From the NCBI GenBank assembly GCA_033002965.1, contig JAURVB010003358.1, forward strand, positions 62,001 through 126,000: a stretch of 64,000 nucleotides of DNA, in the 5' to 3' direction. Each line of letters begins with the position of its first letter. The first letter of the stretch is position 1. The notes beneath the pieces are model-generated. The model saw nothing but the letters and a program-made list of their open reading frames with translations, was not told the origin of the DNA and searched no databases. This document shows positions 48,223 through 60,532 of the stretch, piece by piece. The DNA comes from Piper betle (Eukaryota > Streptophyta > Magnoliopsida > Piperales > Piperaceae). The position numbers and the translations under genes are program-made.

Positions 48223-48759
48223 TGTTGGGATTAACCAAACAAACCAAATGCAAATCCCCTTATTTCAACATATAAGGATGAAAAATACCAAACAAATAGA
48301 GAGAGACGACAAGATAATTTTACGTGGAAAACCTCAAATTTGGGGGAAAAACCACGGGGCAAACAACCAGATCAAATTCACTATATCACAATTTTGATAC
48401 AGAATAGATCCACAGGAAAACAAACTCCCCAATACCAATTTACTGTACTTTATACAAAATTGGTATAAAGTTGTAGAAGACAATAAAGGAAGAATATTAC
48501 AAATTAAGAACTTGGCGAAGTTACCATTGACGATTGCAAGCCAATCTCAACAAAGCATCCACCTTTCTTCAATCCACACAATTTCCTTTCTCCCTTTACA
48601 GTAGTTTTTCTCTAAAACCCAAAAACCAGAAAAAACCAAAGAAGAAAAGCGTCGTAAGTTGTTTTTATCCCTTTTAACTAACCAAATCTGGAAAATCTTG
48701 ATTTTTGCCCAAAATAGGGTTGTAAGTTTATGTATTTACGGAGGAGGGACAACCCAACA
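48223..48759 (-). repeat. 5' LTR of the copia element
   Basis: TG...CA ends, followed in element sense by the initiator tRNA-Met primer site at about 48,203-48,222. Confidence 0.95.
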
Positions 48760-50349
48760 ATAAGAACTTGCAAATATTTTGAACCAAAGCTTGAGTAAAT
48801 CTTAGGCATCAAAAGTCATGATGACTGTGACTTGATATGCATATATCGCTTAATTCTCAACAGCAAACTTAGATCATACAGTCAAGTTTTTGTTAGAATA
48901 TTTTGGTGGTTAGAAATGTATACCATGAAATGAAAGAATTTATATACCATGAAATGAAAGAATTTATATGCCATGAAATGAAAGAATTTATCTTGTAACC
49001 CCTGTGACAAACAACTGTGCAGGATTTTAGAAGGTCTCCACTTTGCTATATCGGTCGTAAACCTCTCTTAGCTGTTAAGCTATGAGAAATTTAGAATGAC
49101 TTGCAATACTTTTAAGCTCATTTGCAACGTTTCGCATGGTCAATTTTTTTTTTTTTGTAATCTTCTTCAGGTTGGAGGCTCTAAACTTGAAGCTCTTGCA
49201 TCTACTGCATTAGATCCCTCTCTAAATTGGAAGGTTTTCTTTTGCAATTTAGTAGCAATATTTTCCATTTTTCATGAAGACATATCTAAGCAATAGTTCT
49301 TCTCTATCTTAAATGCTAAGTATCAAAACAGATTGTGATCAATTTTTTGCCTTATAAAAAATTCATGCTTTACTGATTCACTTTCCACTAAAAGTTTCCC
49401 AACAATATAATAGTTATAAACTCCTCCCAGAAGGTGATTACAAACTTGCCCATTAATCTTTCTCCCTTACTAATATTTCTTAGGACATAGTGGTTGAAAT
49501 CCATTACAAAATTGCCCATCCTGATGAAGTGTGTTCTTACTGCTGAAGATGGCAAGTCATTCATTTTCAACATTGATTTATCCAATGTATTTGAATTGAT
49601 GGGAAGAAGTGTGTGATTCTCCTTCAAAAACTAAAGTATTCAACAACGCAGCTAAGAAGGCAGTGGAGGCAGGAGTGAGTGGGGTGATAGTTTGCAACCA
49701 TGGAGCTCGCCAGCTTGATTATTCCCCAGCCACCATAGCTGTCCTTGAAGAGGTAGCATTTTGAGTATCCTCCCAGTTTATCATATTAATGTTAGCAGCC
49801 TTTTTTGATGATGACAATGTGATAAAACTGAATATTGAGGATTTTTTTTCTGTCACATGCTGTGCTGGCCAACCTTATAAATAAGTATATATTTAATCTT
49901 ATTACCCACAAAAAGATGGCCTCATTTGCTCTTTCTGTTTGTAATTACATCAAAATTTTACAGATAGTTCAAGCTGTTTGTGGCAAAATTCCTGTACTAT
50001 TTGATGGGGGAATTCGTCGAGGCACAGATATCTTTAAGGCAATTGCTCTTGGTGCCAAAGCCGTGATGGTATATTTTTTGTTTTACGCAATTGGCAATTC
50101 ATTGTTCTTATGTAGTGTATGTCGTTGAACTTCTGAAAAGAGACCATTTTCATTGCACTTCTTACACAGGTTGGAAGACCAGTGGTGTATGGCTTAGCGG
50201 CAAAGGGAGAATCTGGTGTAAGAAACGTATTGAAGATGTTGAAAGATGAGCTTGAACTTACAATGGCTCTTACCGGCTGTCCTACTCTGAAAGATATCAC
50301 CCGAGCTCACATCAGCACCGAGACAGATAGTTGGAGATCACTACTATGA

Positions 50350-53300
50350 CAATGAATGAGGAGCTTTAAAGAAACCAACTATTTCCCAGAATCTTTCCTT
50401 CTGAAATATATAAGGCAGCTCCAATATTTAGGATAGTATACTATTCTGATTCATGGGAATTGATAGTTGTTATGATAGCTATTTGTTAACTTTCGAACGA
50501 AAATAATGCTTATAAACGACATTGAATTATTAGTTCCACAATTGAAAATTATTCCAAGAACGCTTGGGATTTGTCAGTGTTTGAAGTCAAGCAAGTTTGT
50601 AAAGCATCACAAACAAGACTTCAGATCGCCCTCGGTAAACCCAATGGTTTGAGCATTTTTTGCATCCAGGAAAGAGATGCAGAGATCTCGTGTCATTCTT
50701 GAAGACGCTACCAATATGTTCTCAATGCCAAGCTGATTTCAAGACCAATTCACTTTCTTGGAAGGGGAAACAACACATTGAAAGATACTAACAAGAAACT
50801 ACCACCTGATTGACAGATCTCCTGTCTATTAAATACACGACGAACTTCAAATAATAATTGAAATTGTTCAATGATCGATTGCAGACATTACAGAGACAGG
50901 GTACTCGGTTGGTTGCCAATTGCATTAGCTATTTAACACAATCTCATCTTCTTCTTTTCTTGTTTTGACAACACTCTCATCTGAAAACAGCTAGAGCTTA
51001 ACTCTCAAAATCTCCTGCAAAACCCAACATAAAGGGTCCATGATGAAGCTAACAGGTCATTGAAGGGTCCCTTGAGATGCCAAATAATTCATCTGAAACA
51101 GTGTGCACTTGCTTGGATAATATCATTAATGCATGTCTTTAGATTAGGATCACCCATTTCACATCTTCACCGGTTGCATTGAACTGTCATTCTATTTGTG
51201 ATGTGAAGTTTGTTATGGTCGTTCAGGCACACAGCTCGACAACGAATTGGACTCTATATTAATATTGCATTTGAACTTTCTATATTGAAATTTGGAAGAA
51301 GATGGTGTCCGTCAATCCATTTTTTCTCTTGCCGACCTGGCTCTGAAGGGAACAGACAACATAGTAGGTACATACAGCAAACTACAGACACATGCATGAG
51401 AATCATTAAACCATGACTACCCAAAATCCCCACAGGCCAAATCTGCTAAGATCTATGATTGTTCTTGAGCTTCATGCAGATTTTACATCTACCCAGGTTA
51501 CAGAACGTTATTTTAATATACTCAGTCTACCCAGTGTCTGTGAGGGATCTTGTGCTGTGGTTCTCATGGGATCAAGCTCTTCATCAACTCAAAAGAGGAA
51601 CACTCCCAAGTCCATATGAACAAGAGAACAATGCTCCCCAAAAGCTCAACACTTCACCTGTTCTTTGCAGTGAAAACCAGAAAAAAGAAAAACATTGAAG
51701 CTAGCAACTACATAGTGGTTGCTTCATGCACGTTATTTCAATTTTGAATATGGTGAAACAGCTTGATTAAACCACAATTAGTGGTCACTTTCCACGTGGT
51801 TGAGCTAATTTAATTGCGAAGAAGTTCCAAGAATCATATGAAATAGAGAAAAATATGAGGGGATTGAGTAGTACTTCAACTTCAACAATGAGATGGAAGA
51901 TTCCCTGTGAAATTATATGAATATATGTCACTGTACAAAGATGTAAACGGGGAGGGAGACAAAGGCATCATACAATACTATGGCAGGACTTCCTTAAACT
52001 CCAACAGGGTTGCAATATGGCTCCCCAAAGTCCCCTTCTGTGCCGCTGTTCCTGGTCAATGTCTTCTTCATGAGATGGGCACCAAAGTGATCCATGCCCA
52101 ATATACTGCACCATGAACTAGATGCACTAGCCATTTTTGTAGCTTTCTTCTTTTCTGTTCTACTATTAAAATTTTGTGTCTTTCTTCCTCTTTATTCTAG
52201 CCTTAAAATTAGAAAGTTTTTAATATCATACCCGATTAATTAATAGCCTCTAGCATTTATTCACGATGAATAATGATGTTTATTAATGCGGAGATTCTTA
52301 CTAATCTTAGTAATTAAAATTAGTTATTTCTACTATATACAATAGAGATCTAGCTTTAACTTCTCATAATTACAAAAAAACTATTATAATTATCAATTTT
52401 AGCACTACGAAACATCATTAGCCTATATATACACATGGACAGCATATTAGAAGAATTATATATGTTCCATCAAATAACAATATTAAATATCGGTCTTAGG
52501 TATTGTATACATGGGAAATTTAGATATTTTATTTTATTGTAATATATTATGATTTAAATTTAGAATATTCCACTTATAAATAATTTCAAAAGTAGATTTT
52601 ATCAACATAAATACCAACTTGTTTTTAATGCATAAACGGCAAGTAAGAAACTAATAACTTAATATTAAATCCTATAAATAATTAGTCTTACATCAATTAC
52701 CTGCCAAGTAAGATCTAGTATATTAAAAATAAGTGCTTACAATCTTTTGACATTGGTTAACCACTTCTAAAAAATAACTAATTAAGTCCATCATTGGTTA
52801 CAAAAGCCAAATTTACATTATAAAAACCTAATTCAAATATGATCATATTACTACTACTATCAAATATTTTTATTCAAAAATCCTCACATTTAAACTGTTA
52901 AGTAAATTAGTGAGTCGAATTCTAAATCTCTCAAACTAGCAAGCTTACACCTTACCTTACCTTGTAAGTAAATTAGTAGGGTCAATTAGTGAATTCAAAT
53001 TTAAATCTCTTAAATTAACCAAATATCTATATGAAAAATGATCAAGATAGCTCAACTGGTGGAGCAAAGGAAAGAAAATCTCCGTGTCATCAATTTAAAT
53101 ATAATTCATAGGATACTAAATATTAAATTATCATATAAGATATATTAAACTAAAATAATAAGTACGATACGATATAATATTTAAAATTATTGGAAAATCC
53201 CACGTGGCCCAAATGGTACTTAAGGTTGGGCGATTAATTATGTGGGGACGTATAATATGAAAAAACCTGGGTGCATGCAACGAACACAAGGGAGAGTGGG

Positions 53301-53408
53301 GTTGCTTTAGCCAAAGACCCGGCCCACCACGTGCGGTTGTCCCCTCCCCTTATCTTCTTTCTTTTCTACTCAATTATGTACTCGGCATGATTTATATAAT
53401 TGCACTCT
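50350..53408. other. Intergenic, no supported gene
   Basis: The GLO copy D 3' flank, then AT-rich DNA. Open frames at 51,210-51,747 and 51,907-52,116 are short and unsupported. A G-box core CACGTG occurs near 53,329 but no gene is nearby. Confidence 0.4.
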
Positions 53409-53410
53409 AC

Positions 53411-53434
53411 TTATTATTATTATTATTATTATTA

Positions 53435-53475
<41 letters not shown>
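53411..53475. repeat. (TTA)n microsatellite
   Basis: About 21 TTA/ATT units with one interruption (ATATT). Confidence 0.92.
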
Positions 53476-53479
<4 letters not shown>

Positions 53480-53481
<2 letters not shown>

Positions 53482-54784
53482 GTTGACCCATATTTTTTTA
53501 TTTCTCTTTTTTACTTTTAGCTATGAGCTATATTGCATTTCATTTTTTATTAAATCAAGAAGAAAAAAATGTCTAACATCTAAAATTCATATGTGAGAAA
53601 TCTACACGCAAAATTGAGGGCAAACTTCCTATTTAACTTTGATAATGATTGATTTTTGAAAAATATAATGCCCACGGCCCGGGAGTGATTATGGTAAACG
53701 ATGAGTTGATATTCGAATATTTGATTTAATTCGACTGACTTCATTGGTTAGGTTTGAGTTCTTGGACTTGGAGGAGCACTTAACATATCCGAAACTATTA
53801 AATAAGATAAGGGCGGGCGCTGATTTAATATGTGTTTAAATTTAATATTTGGCATTTTATGAAAATTTGGCACCTTTATTTATTTAGCTTATTAGATATT
53901 ATATTATAATTAGTATTTTTGAAAATAGGCTATTTTCATCATTTGATTTGGTTTGCCAGCCAAATCAGTTCGAATACTCCAAATGAATCGTTTAAAAATC
54001 CCATCAAATTTTTGTTGGCTTCGAAAATTTTGAATCGAAGATGGTCATTAATAATAATATGGATACAATTATTCGAATTCATATTATCGATGGTTATGAG
54101 TGGGTATAGATATTAGACAATACACTAATTTATTATATATATATATATTATATACTATAACATAAGGATTTTTTTCGTTTTTATCGTGTTTCGACCTTTT
54201 TCTGCATGTGATCAATAATAACCCACAAATTAATAGTCCACTCACTTCTTTAACTATCCAACTCGTTAATTATACACCTATCTAATTAAACTTAATTTTT
54301 TAACCTGATACTTTATATATATACTAGGTTAAACCCGCCGACAAAATAGAGTATTTAATAGTCCTCATATTCTGTGGCACAAGTAGAATAAGAACAAGTG
54401 GTAACAGAAAAAATGCAAAAGCTTGAGCACTACAACTGATATCTAATTAATAATGCTTTTCCTAATGTTTAATGCCCCATTTGAGATTGGATTAGATTAG
54501 GGGACTTGACTTGACGTGATTTGTGAGTATAATTTGGTGCTTTTGCCTCTCTTTTCACTCTCAAGAAGGAAACAGATGTGGTTGAAGAGGAGGCCCAAGT
54601 GTGGCAGTGGCGCATAAATGGTGTCCCCATTTGTTCTGTGGGGGTGTTGAATCGGACTCTCTGAGTTTGATTGGGACTCGGCGCTGTCAAGTCCTGGTCG
54701 CTGGCAATCAAGCTGTCACTGACTCAGTAGGACCTTGTGAGTCAAAGATGCCAGGCTTAACCTATATAATGTTTATGAAAAAAT
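53480..54784. other. Intergenic, no supported gene
   Basis: AT-rich. A less AT-rich part at about 54,470-54,770 has short open frames on both strands but no recognisable protein. Confidence 0.4.
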
Positions 54785-54906
54785 TTTAGCTCCGCCCGGG
54801 AGCGACGCCGGTGGAGACGCCGTGCGCCTCCACCGTCGATTCCCGGGATGATCGACGGTGGAGACGCACGGCGTCTCCACCGACGTCGCTCCCAGGCGGA
54901 GCTAAA
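54785..54906. repeat. GC-rich foldback (56-bp arms, 10-bp loop), MITE-like hairpin
   Basis: Arms 54,785-54,840 and 54,851-54,906 are reverse complements except at three sites. The loop is TCCCGGGATG. The ends read TTTAGCTCCGCC. All three mismatches are C/T differences between arms. No clear target duplication is visible. It stands out sharply against the AT-rich flanks. Confidence 0.9.
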
Positions 54907-55790
54907 TATGGTTCAATGTTTATATCAAGTGGTGCCTCTTGTGATCTTGTGTTGGCATCTCTCAACTAGTCTTTGAGTGATATAAGATTCTGGGTCTACT
55001 AGATTTAATGGATAGATAGATGACAAATTTCTCCACAATCATCTACTTTACAAAAAAATTGCTTAGAAAAAAACTTGACAAAATTATATTGTTAAAATCG
55101 AAATTGAATGAATTTTTGTAAAACTTTTCAATTGAATTGATTTTTTAAATTTGGCTTAATTTATAAACAAAGTGATACAATTTTAAATCATTTATAATTG
55201 ATATGGCTTAATTACCCAATTGGCACTAACAATAAATTTTGAACCAAATAAATTGTAATGCCTTGGAAGAAGAAATTAACTAATAGTGTCAATTGGCAAG
55301 CAAAGAGGAAGCAAGAAGGTGTAATTACCCTTCTTGTACATGTACATGCACCTTATATTGTTCTTACACATATATTGTACCTGATCTGGATTTCAAATTA
55401 AGTATTTATTCTAATATATTCATTCCTAATGACGACAAGTTGTGTAATTGCCAATTAGACAAGTCAAAGCCCATTCTCTTGTAATAATCAAGAGTACTTA
55501 TTGTAAACATATTATGTCAAACTTCAAAATCTTATATAGGTAGCGTGTATGTATATTTATCACGAAATATATAATATTGGTGTCATTTCGCCATCGCCAC
55601 CATGCCCACCTGGTCCGATATGACACCATCCCACTGCATTTACTCATCATCAAACCGAGAAAGCGATTATGGGAGATGGGTTTTCAAAAGGACTTCAAAG
55701 AAAGTGATGTATCCTGTTTGCACAGCCACAAAAAAAAAAAAGCTTCCCAACAAAGGAGAGGATCCCAACTTCTTTCCAAGTTTGAATCGT
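54907..55790. other. Intergenic, no supported gene
   Basis: AT-rich. A 63-codon frame at 55,293 has no recognisable features. Confidence 0.4.
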
Positions 55791-55794
55791 TGGG

Positions 55795-56435
55795 TTAATT
55801 TTATATTAGTTTTAGAGGTAACTGATGACTTTGACGTAAATTAACAAGAAAATTTTATTTTTTGAACTAATTTTTAAATTAAGAAAGATATATAATACTT
55901 ATTATAAATCTTTTTAGGGGCTCATAAAGCCCAATAATGATATTAGAACCATGTTAGTTTTGGTATTGTCTTGATTTACCTCATGGTATATCCTAAATTA
56001 GAGGAACTAAAATTTTAGTATAATATGTGGATCTAATACGTGGTAAGGAAGAGATAATTCACACGGTAATGAGCCCGAATTGGAGTTTTATGAAATTTTA
56101 TTATAATATGTGGACTTAGCATATAGTGTGGGAGAAATAATTCGGATCGTAACCAGCCTGAATTAGAGTCTCATGGAACTTCAACCTAGCATGTAGTGAG
56201 GGAGAATAATTTGGATAGTATGAGTTATGAGGGAGAGAAATTTTGGGTGAATCTTACATCAGTTTTGAGAGTAATTAGTGACTTGTATATAAGGTAATGA
56301 GAAAATTTTATTCTTTTAGTTAATTTTTAGATTAAAAAAGTCTGTAACATCTATTGTAAGTCTCGTTTTAAGTTTATAGAGCCTAACATTGGTATTAAAG
56401 TTAGATTAATTTTAGTGTTACTTTGGTTTGCCTCA
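55795..56435. repeat. Pair of diverged direct repeats of about 190 bp, possible decayed TRIM
   Basis: About 55,795-55,985 and 56,255-56,435 share the order TTAGTTTT(A/G)AGAGGTAA-like, GAAAATTTTATT, TTTTTA(A/G)ATTAA, and then GGTATTA/GATATTAGAACC, which resembles an eroded tRNA-Met primer site. Between them, a unit of about 105 bp containing GAGATAATTC...CCGAATTGGAGT recurs two to three times imperfectly. No target duplications found. Confidence 0.45.
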
Positions 56436-59400
56436 TAATTAATTTTGGTGACTTATATATAAATTAAAAAAAACCTATAAAACTTTATTCAGGTCCATGT
56501 AAAATCTAAGAGGGGCCAACACGAACAATGAATATGCTACTAGGAGTGACCATCTAAAGACCACACACTAAAACCAGCATAAATCCCAGCAGCTTTCCGC
56601 TCAAATCATCCAAAAAATGGCAGCATGGTGTGCAGCAAGGGAATGGTAAGACCCAAAGCAATCAAAAGCCAGAGAAACGGCCAACCCGATATTATTTCTC
56701 TCCTAGCAACTGTGAAAGCGCGCATGAAAACGTGGACAAGCCCTTTTCATCAACTAACATGGTCTGTCATGGATGTCGCTGTGTAAACGCTAAAAGATGG
56801 AGGGGGGAAAGGAAAAGGGAAAGACATGGGAAGAGATCGCCAAGTTGTTCAACGAGTTGGGGGCCTATCAAATATCGCCATGGCCCGGTGTGGGGATGTT
56901 CCAGTGAACTCCATCATCACCCGTGAAGTGCAGATTAGTTTATACACCTGAACAGCTTGTTAATCACCCCATGGCGTTAAACTATTCCACGCCGGCGGCT
57001 ATATATGCTGTCCGCGGCCTACCTCAGCTGCTCATGTGTCGTCACCTTCTCTGGGAAACTCGGAAATATTCAGAGCTGCATGCATGAGCAAGATCTTGGG
57101 TTTGTTCGTATCCCTTTTCCACTTGCGTGCTACAAGACACCGGTGGACGGCCGCCATACCGTCGTTTTTCTTTTGTTTTCACAAATAAAATAAAAAATAA
57201 ATAAATAAATAAGTGGCTTTTTTTATGAGGAAAAATAATATTAATTTGCAGTTTAAAATTTTGCACGGTGCATGAGTCTTGCACGCCATGTTAGGGATAG
57301 ACTTTAAATTTATAAATGATTTTTTATTATATAAAAGATATACTATAACTATATATTGTTTTTAGAATACATTCTAATTTTAAAAGTAGACTATAAAAAA
57401 TAAATTATAATATATGTTTTTTATTTTTATTATATTTTAATTACTCAAATATTCCCCTTTTCATCGGAATCCAACTTTTAATTCCCTTTTCATTAGTAAG
57501 AATAAATAATTATCGCTATATAATGGTGGAAATTTTGATTCAACTTAGAGAATTAGTAAATAGGTGCATTGTATTGTCAATTACAATCATCTCTATATTT
57601 TGCATTTATTATTCTTCAAGTTCATTTTAGAGGAATTTATATCAAATTTCATAATATGAGTCCTGAAATTTTATGACCAATTAATGATAACATTTCTGGG
57701 TTATGCATATCAATAATGTAATCAATTTTTAATGTTGTGATTACAAGTCATAACGTATTTTTTAAAACCATGGCCGCTGAAAAGTTCTTCCATTTTTTAC
57801 AAATTTTAAACATATAAATTTAAGAACAATGACAGACTATAGCCAGCATCTAACGTACACTAGCCGTAGCTCGTGGGTGGGACGTGTGTAGACATTATCT
57901 TAATTAATACTAATTACTAACAAGTCATTAATTCCATAATCCAACTATAAAGCCCAACTATGTGCGTTTAATTAGTACGCTTCCTTTTGGATTAACTATG
58001 ACCCAAAATGATTATTGAGCGGGTTAGTATGAGCTCGATAAATGATATTAATTTAAGGTTGCATTAATTATGCAAGTCAGCTTGTAAACGGGTTTCGAAT
58101 TTTTCAAAATTAAATAATTTAAATGTATTTAAATTTGAATTAAGCTAGAATAATATAAAAAATATTTGAATTAATTTCAAATCATATACATTCAAAATTC
58201 GTTCATTTTTAAATCGAGTTCAACTGAACTTTAAATTATTTAAATTGTGTTTGAACACAAATTGAGTTCGGCTTGCTGTTAACACTTTCAAATATTATAA
58301 CAACTTATATTCATTTAACCTATGTAACTATATTTATTTTTTATACACGATACAAAAGTATTCTTACATATCAAATTACTAATTAATAATTATAAGGAGT
58401 TTATATTTGTAATAGGTGATTGTCGAGGAAGACCCAATTCAATGTAAAAATAAAAAAACATAATTAAAATTTTTATCAGATTTAATTAAAATAAAAATAA
58501 AAATAAAAGTTTTTATTTTCAAAACAAAATAAAAATAAAGTTTAATGGGTAATAGGACGACCAAACCGATCTATAGGCTTTTCATGCCGACACTTCGACA
58601 AAAGCTGCAATCCACACCTGTGATTCAGGGTTTTTTTAGAATTTTATATTTGTAAAATGGTTTAAAAAACTCAGTGAAAAGTAATTTTGATTACTCGGTG
58701 CTTTGGTAAAAAAATTACAGGTAAATTGTTATCATTTCTTAAAAAAAATTATTGTAAAAAGATTATATAATTTTTGAAATCTTTCAATTCCAGGTGAACA
58801 AAATTCAAGCAAATGAATCTAAATTAAAATTCGTTATAACAAACAAAAAAACAGAATATTTTTTCTAACGCCAAGAAAAAATATAATATTGAAATTAATT
58901 TTTTTGGGTTTTTAATTTAGAAATCCCCATAAAAATATTGTTTATTCGAGAAAATTATTAATTTTCAATTAAATAATATTTTTCATAAAAATAAGTCAAT
59001 AAAGACTATTTTTTAACCATTATTTTATTAAATAAAATTTCAAATTAATTAAGTGGTGACCATTAACGAAACAAAAAGAGACACGAAGGGAGTAAGACAA
59101 GACGGGAAACGGTTACCGGTCGGTAATTGTCTGGTAGTAGGGGTAAAATAGTCATTTCACGAGTAAAACAGTAGAGCTCGCACGTGCGCCGTCCGGTATT
59201 TATGGCATAAAAGCTGCATTTAATTAATCTCTGCTTAATTATTATTAGTCTCATGATCCCATCCCACTTGGGCTTAAATCAATATGTAATAATAGTTAAA
59301 TAAAAGGGGAGATAGAAGCATAAAATATTTTATTCAAGTCATTGAATTAGTTAAGGCGCTTTTTTTTACAAAAAAAGATAATAGAAAAGTAATTGCTATT

Positions 59401-60060
59401 TTCGAATTTCTACAAATTATGTTGTAAAATATTGTTTAGCTAAATACATAGAATAAACCATTAACATTCATTTATCTATTAATATATTTTATGCTACTAT
59501 TAAAATATATAGATATATATTATTTATAGTTGCAAACTAATGTTCAAAAAAATCTAAGCCCGACTCTTCATTTAGCACTTGACAAGCAAAATACGAAAAA
59601 TTTATGACTTTAAACAAAAAATAATTTAATGTACTTTTTAAATATGTATTTTATTCAAAATTGTTAAATACAAAATCTATATAACATATAAAATTTTAAA
59701 TAATTTTTATTATTTAATTTAAAAAGCCAAATATAATCAATGACAAATTATATATATATATTCTTTCTTTGTTGCTGAAAGCATCCCAGTCAACCGATCA
59801 AAATATAATTAAAAATTAAATTATTATAATTTATTTTTTTGCATTATTTTTTTAAAAAAGAAATTGTAATTATTTTATTTTTAAATTACTATAATATGAA
59901 AAAAAGCATAATAATAATAATAATAATACCATATGAGAACTCGTATACAGAGAGTAGGAAGGCTACATCAGAAAAGAGAAAAAAGAGGGAAAGGAAGACG
60001 ATCGAGCAACAGTGGCGATGGCGAAGTTTGTCTAAGATAGAAGCGGGGGAGGGGGCAAGC
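56436..60060. other. Long AT-rich intergenic stretch upstream of the ARF gene
   Basis: No gene supported. Frames at 56,630 and 57,005 are somewhat GC-richer but unrecognised. A (TAA)n run lies near 59,909-59,930. Bases 58,010-58,290 contain GAGTTC/GAGCTCG words like a decayed relative of the hAT-type element at 32,876. Confidence 0.4.
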
Positions 60061-60532
60061 CAAGCTTTTTCTTCCTAGCTCTAGTCCCTTTCTTGTCGGC
60101 CGCTTCCCACTTCCCACTCTCCCTACTTGCTGCAAGCACCAGTGCAAAGATCAGGTGCAGTTTCCATCAGATTTTGCAGTTGCTGCTGCTTTAGCTGCAG
60201 CAGCTGCTGTTGTAGTTGTTGTTGCGAATTTACGATTGTTGCTTGCAGAATTGGAGGTGTTTGGATGATTTGGTATGTAGAAATTTGCTGCATATGGGAG
60301 GGAATGTGAGTTTGGTGGTGATCACTGATAAAGATGCTGTTTTTATGGTTTTGTAGCTGCTCTGCGTGGCTGTGGTGAGAGACGAGGAGGGGACGTCTTT
60401 TGATCTGGTCCATGGAAGAAGAGGTGGTAGCTCGGACGGGGAAATGGGTGGGTGTTGTTGTGTGGTGAGGGAAGCTTGGACGGAATTGGGAATCGTTTTT
60501 CGGTTGAGTTTTGTGTGGCGGGATCTGCAGAG
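60061..60532 (+). promoter_or_regulatory. Promoter-proximal region and leader of the ARF gene, with upstream ATGs
   Basis: A pyrimidine-rich tract (60,061-60,125) leads into a (CTG)n-rich stretch (60,178-60,225). Several upstream ATGs open short frames, for example one at 60,264 ending after 14 codons and one at 60,412 ending after 18 codons, before the main start at 60,533. Long leaders with upstream frames are known in the ARF family. A TGTCGG auxin-response-type hexamer is at 60,094-60,099. The transcription start is not determined. Confidence 0.45.

Larger units (their letters stand above)
43549..48759 (-). mobile_element. Ty1-copia LTR retrotransposon, 5,211 bp, near-complete, inserted in GLO copy D
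   Basis: Perfect 5-bp target duplication ATAAG at 43,544-43,548 and 48,760-48,764. LTRs are 43,549-44,084 (536 bp, 3' LTR in element sense) and 48,223-48,759 (537 bp, 5' LTR), TGTTGG...CAACA. A minus-strand PBS TGGTATCAGAGCC lies just inside the right LTR, and a purine tract (GGGAAGGGGAGG) just inside the left. Gag, protease, integrase, reverse transcriptase and RNase H follow in copia order. As printed, one in-frame stop and one frameshift divide the polyprotein. By eye the LTRs differ at about 21 sites plus one indel (near 4%), mostly transitions, so the insertion is fairly recent. Confidence 0.95.
43231..50349 (+). pseudogene. GLO copy D: GLO4-type oxidase with internal deletion and copia insertion
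   Basis: Exon 1 (43231-43373) is intact. Exon 2 starts at 43,465 and breaks off at about 43,519. The rest of exon 2 through exon 6 is absent. After the 5.2-kb copia element, exons 7-11 follow: 49171-49233, 49484-49551, 49652-49752, 49964-50068, 50170-50349. Exon 8 lacks two bases after GACATAG, and its donor is GC instead of GT. Exons 9-11 are open with NHGARQLDY and [10 protein letters not shown] catalytic-region serine reads cysteine (VCNHGARQ). The C-terminus is R-S-L-L. The breakpoint also carries a 23-nt inverted piece of the gene's own intron 7. Clearly dead. Confidence 0.9.

Noticed and set aside
53043..53100. tRNA- or SINE-like A box (TAGCTCAACTGGTGGAGC)
   Set aside because: No convincing B box (GGTTCRAATCC) at the right spacing and no cloverleaf; probably chance or a much-decayed SINE.
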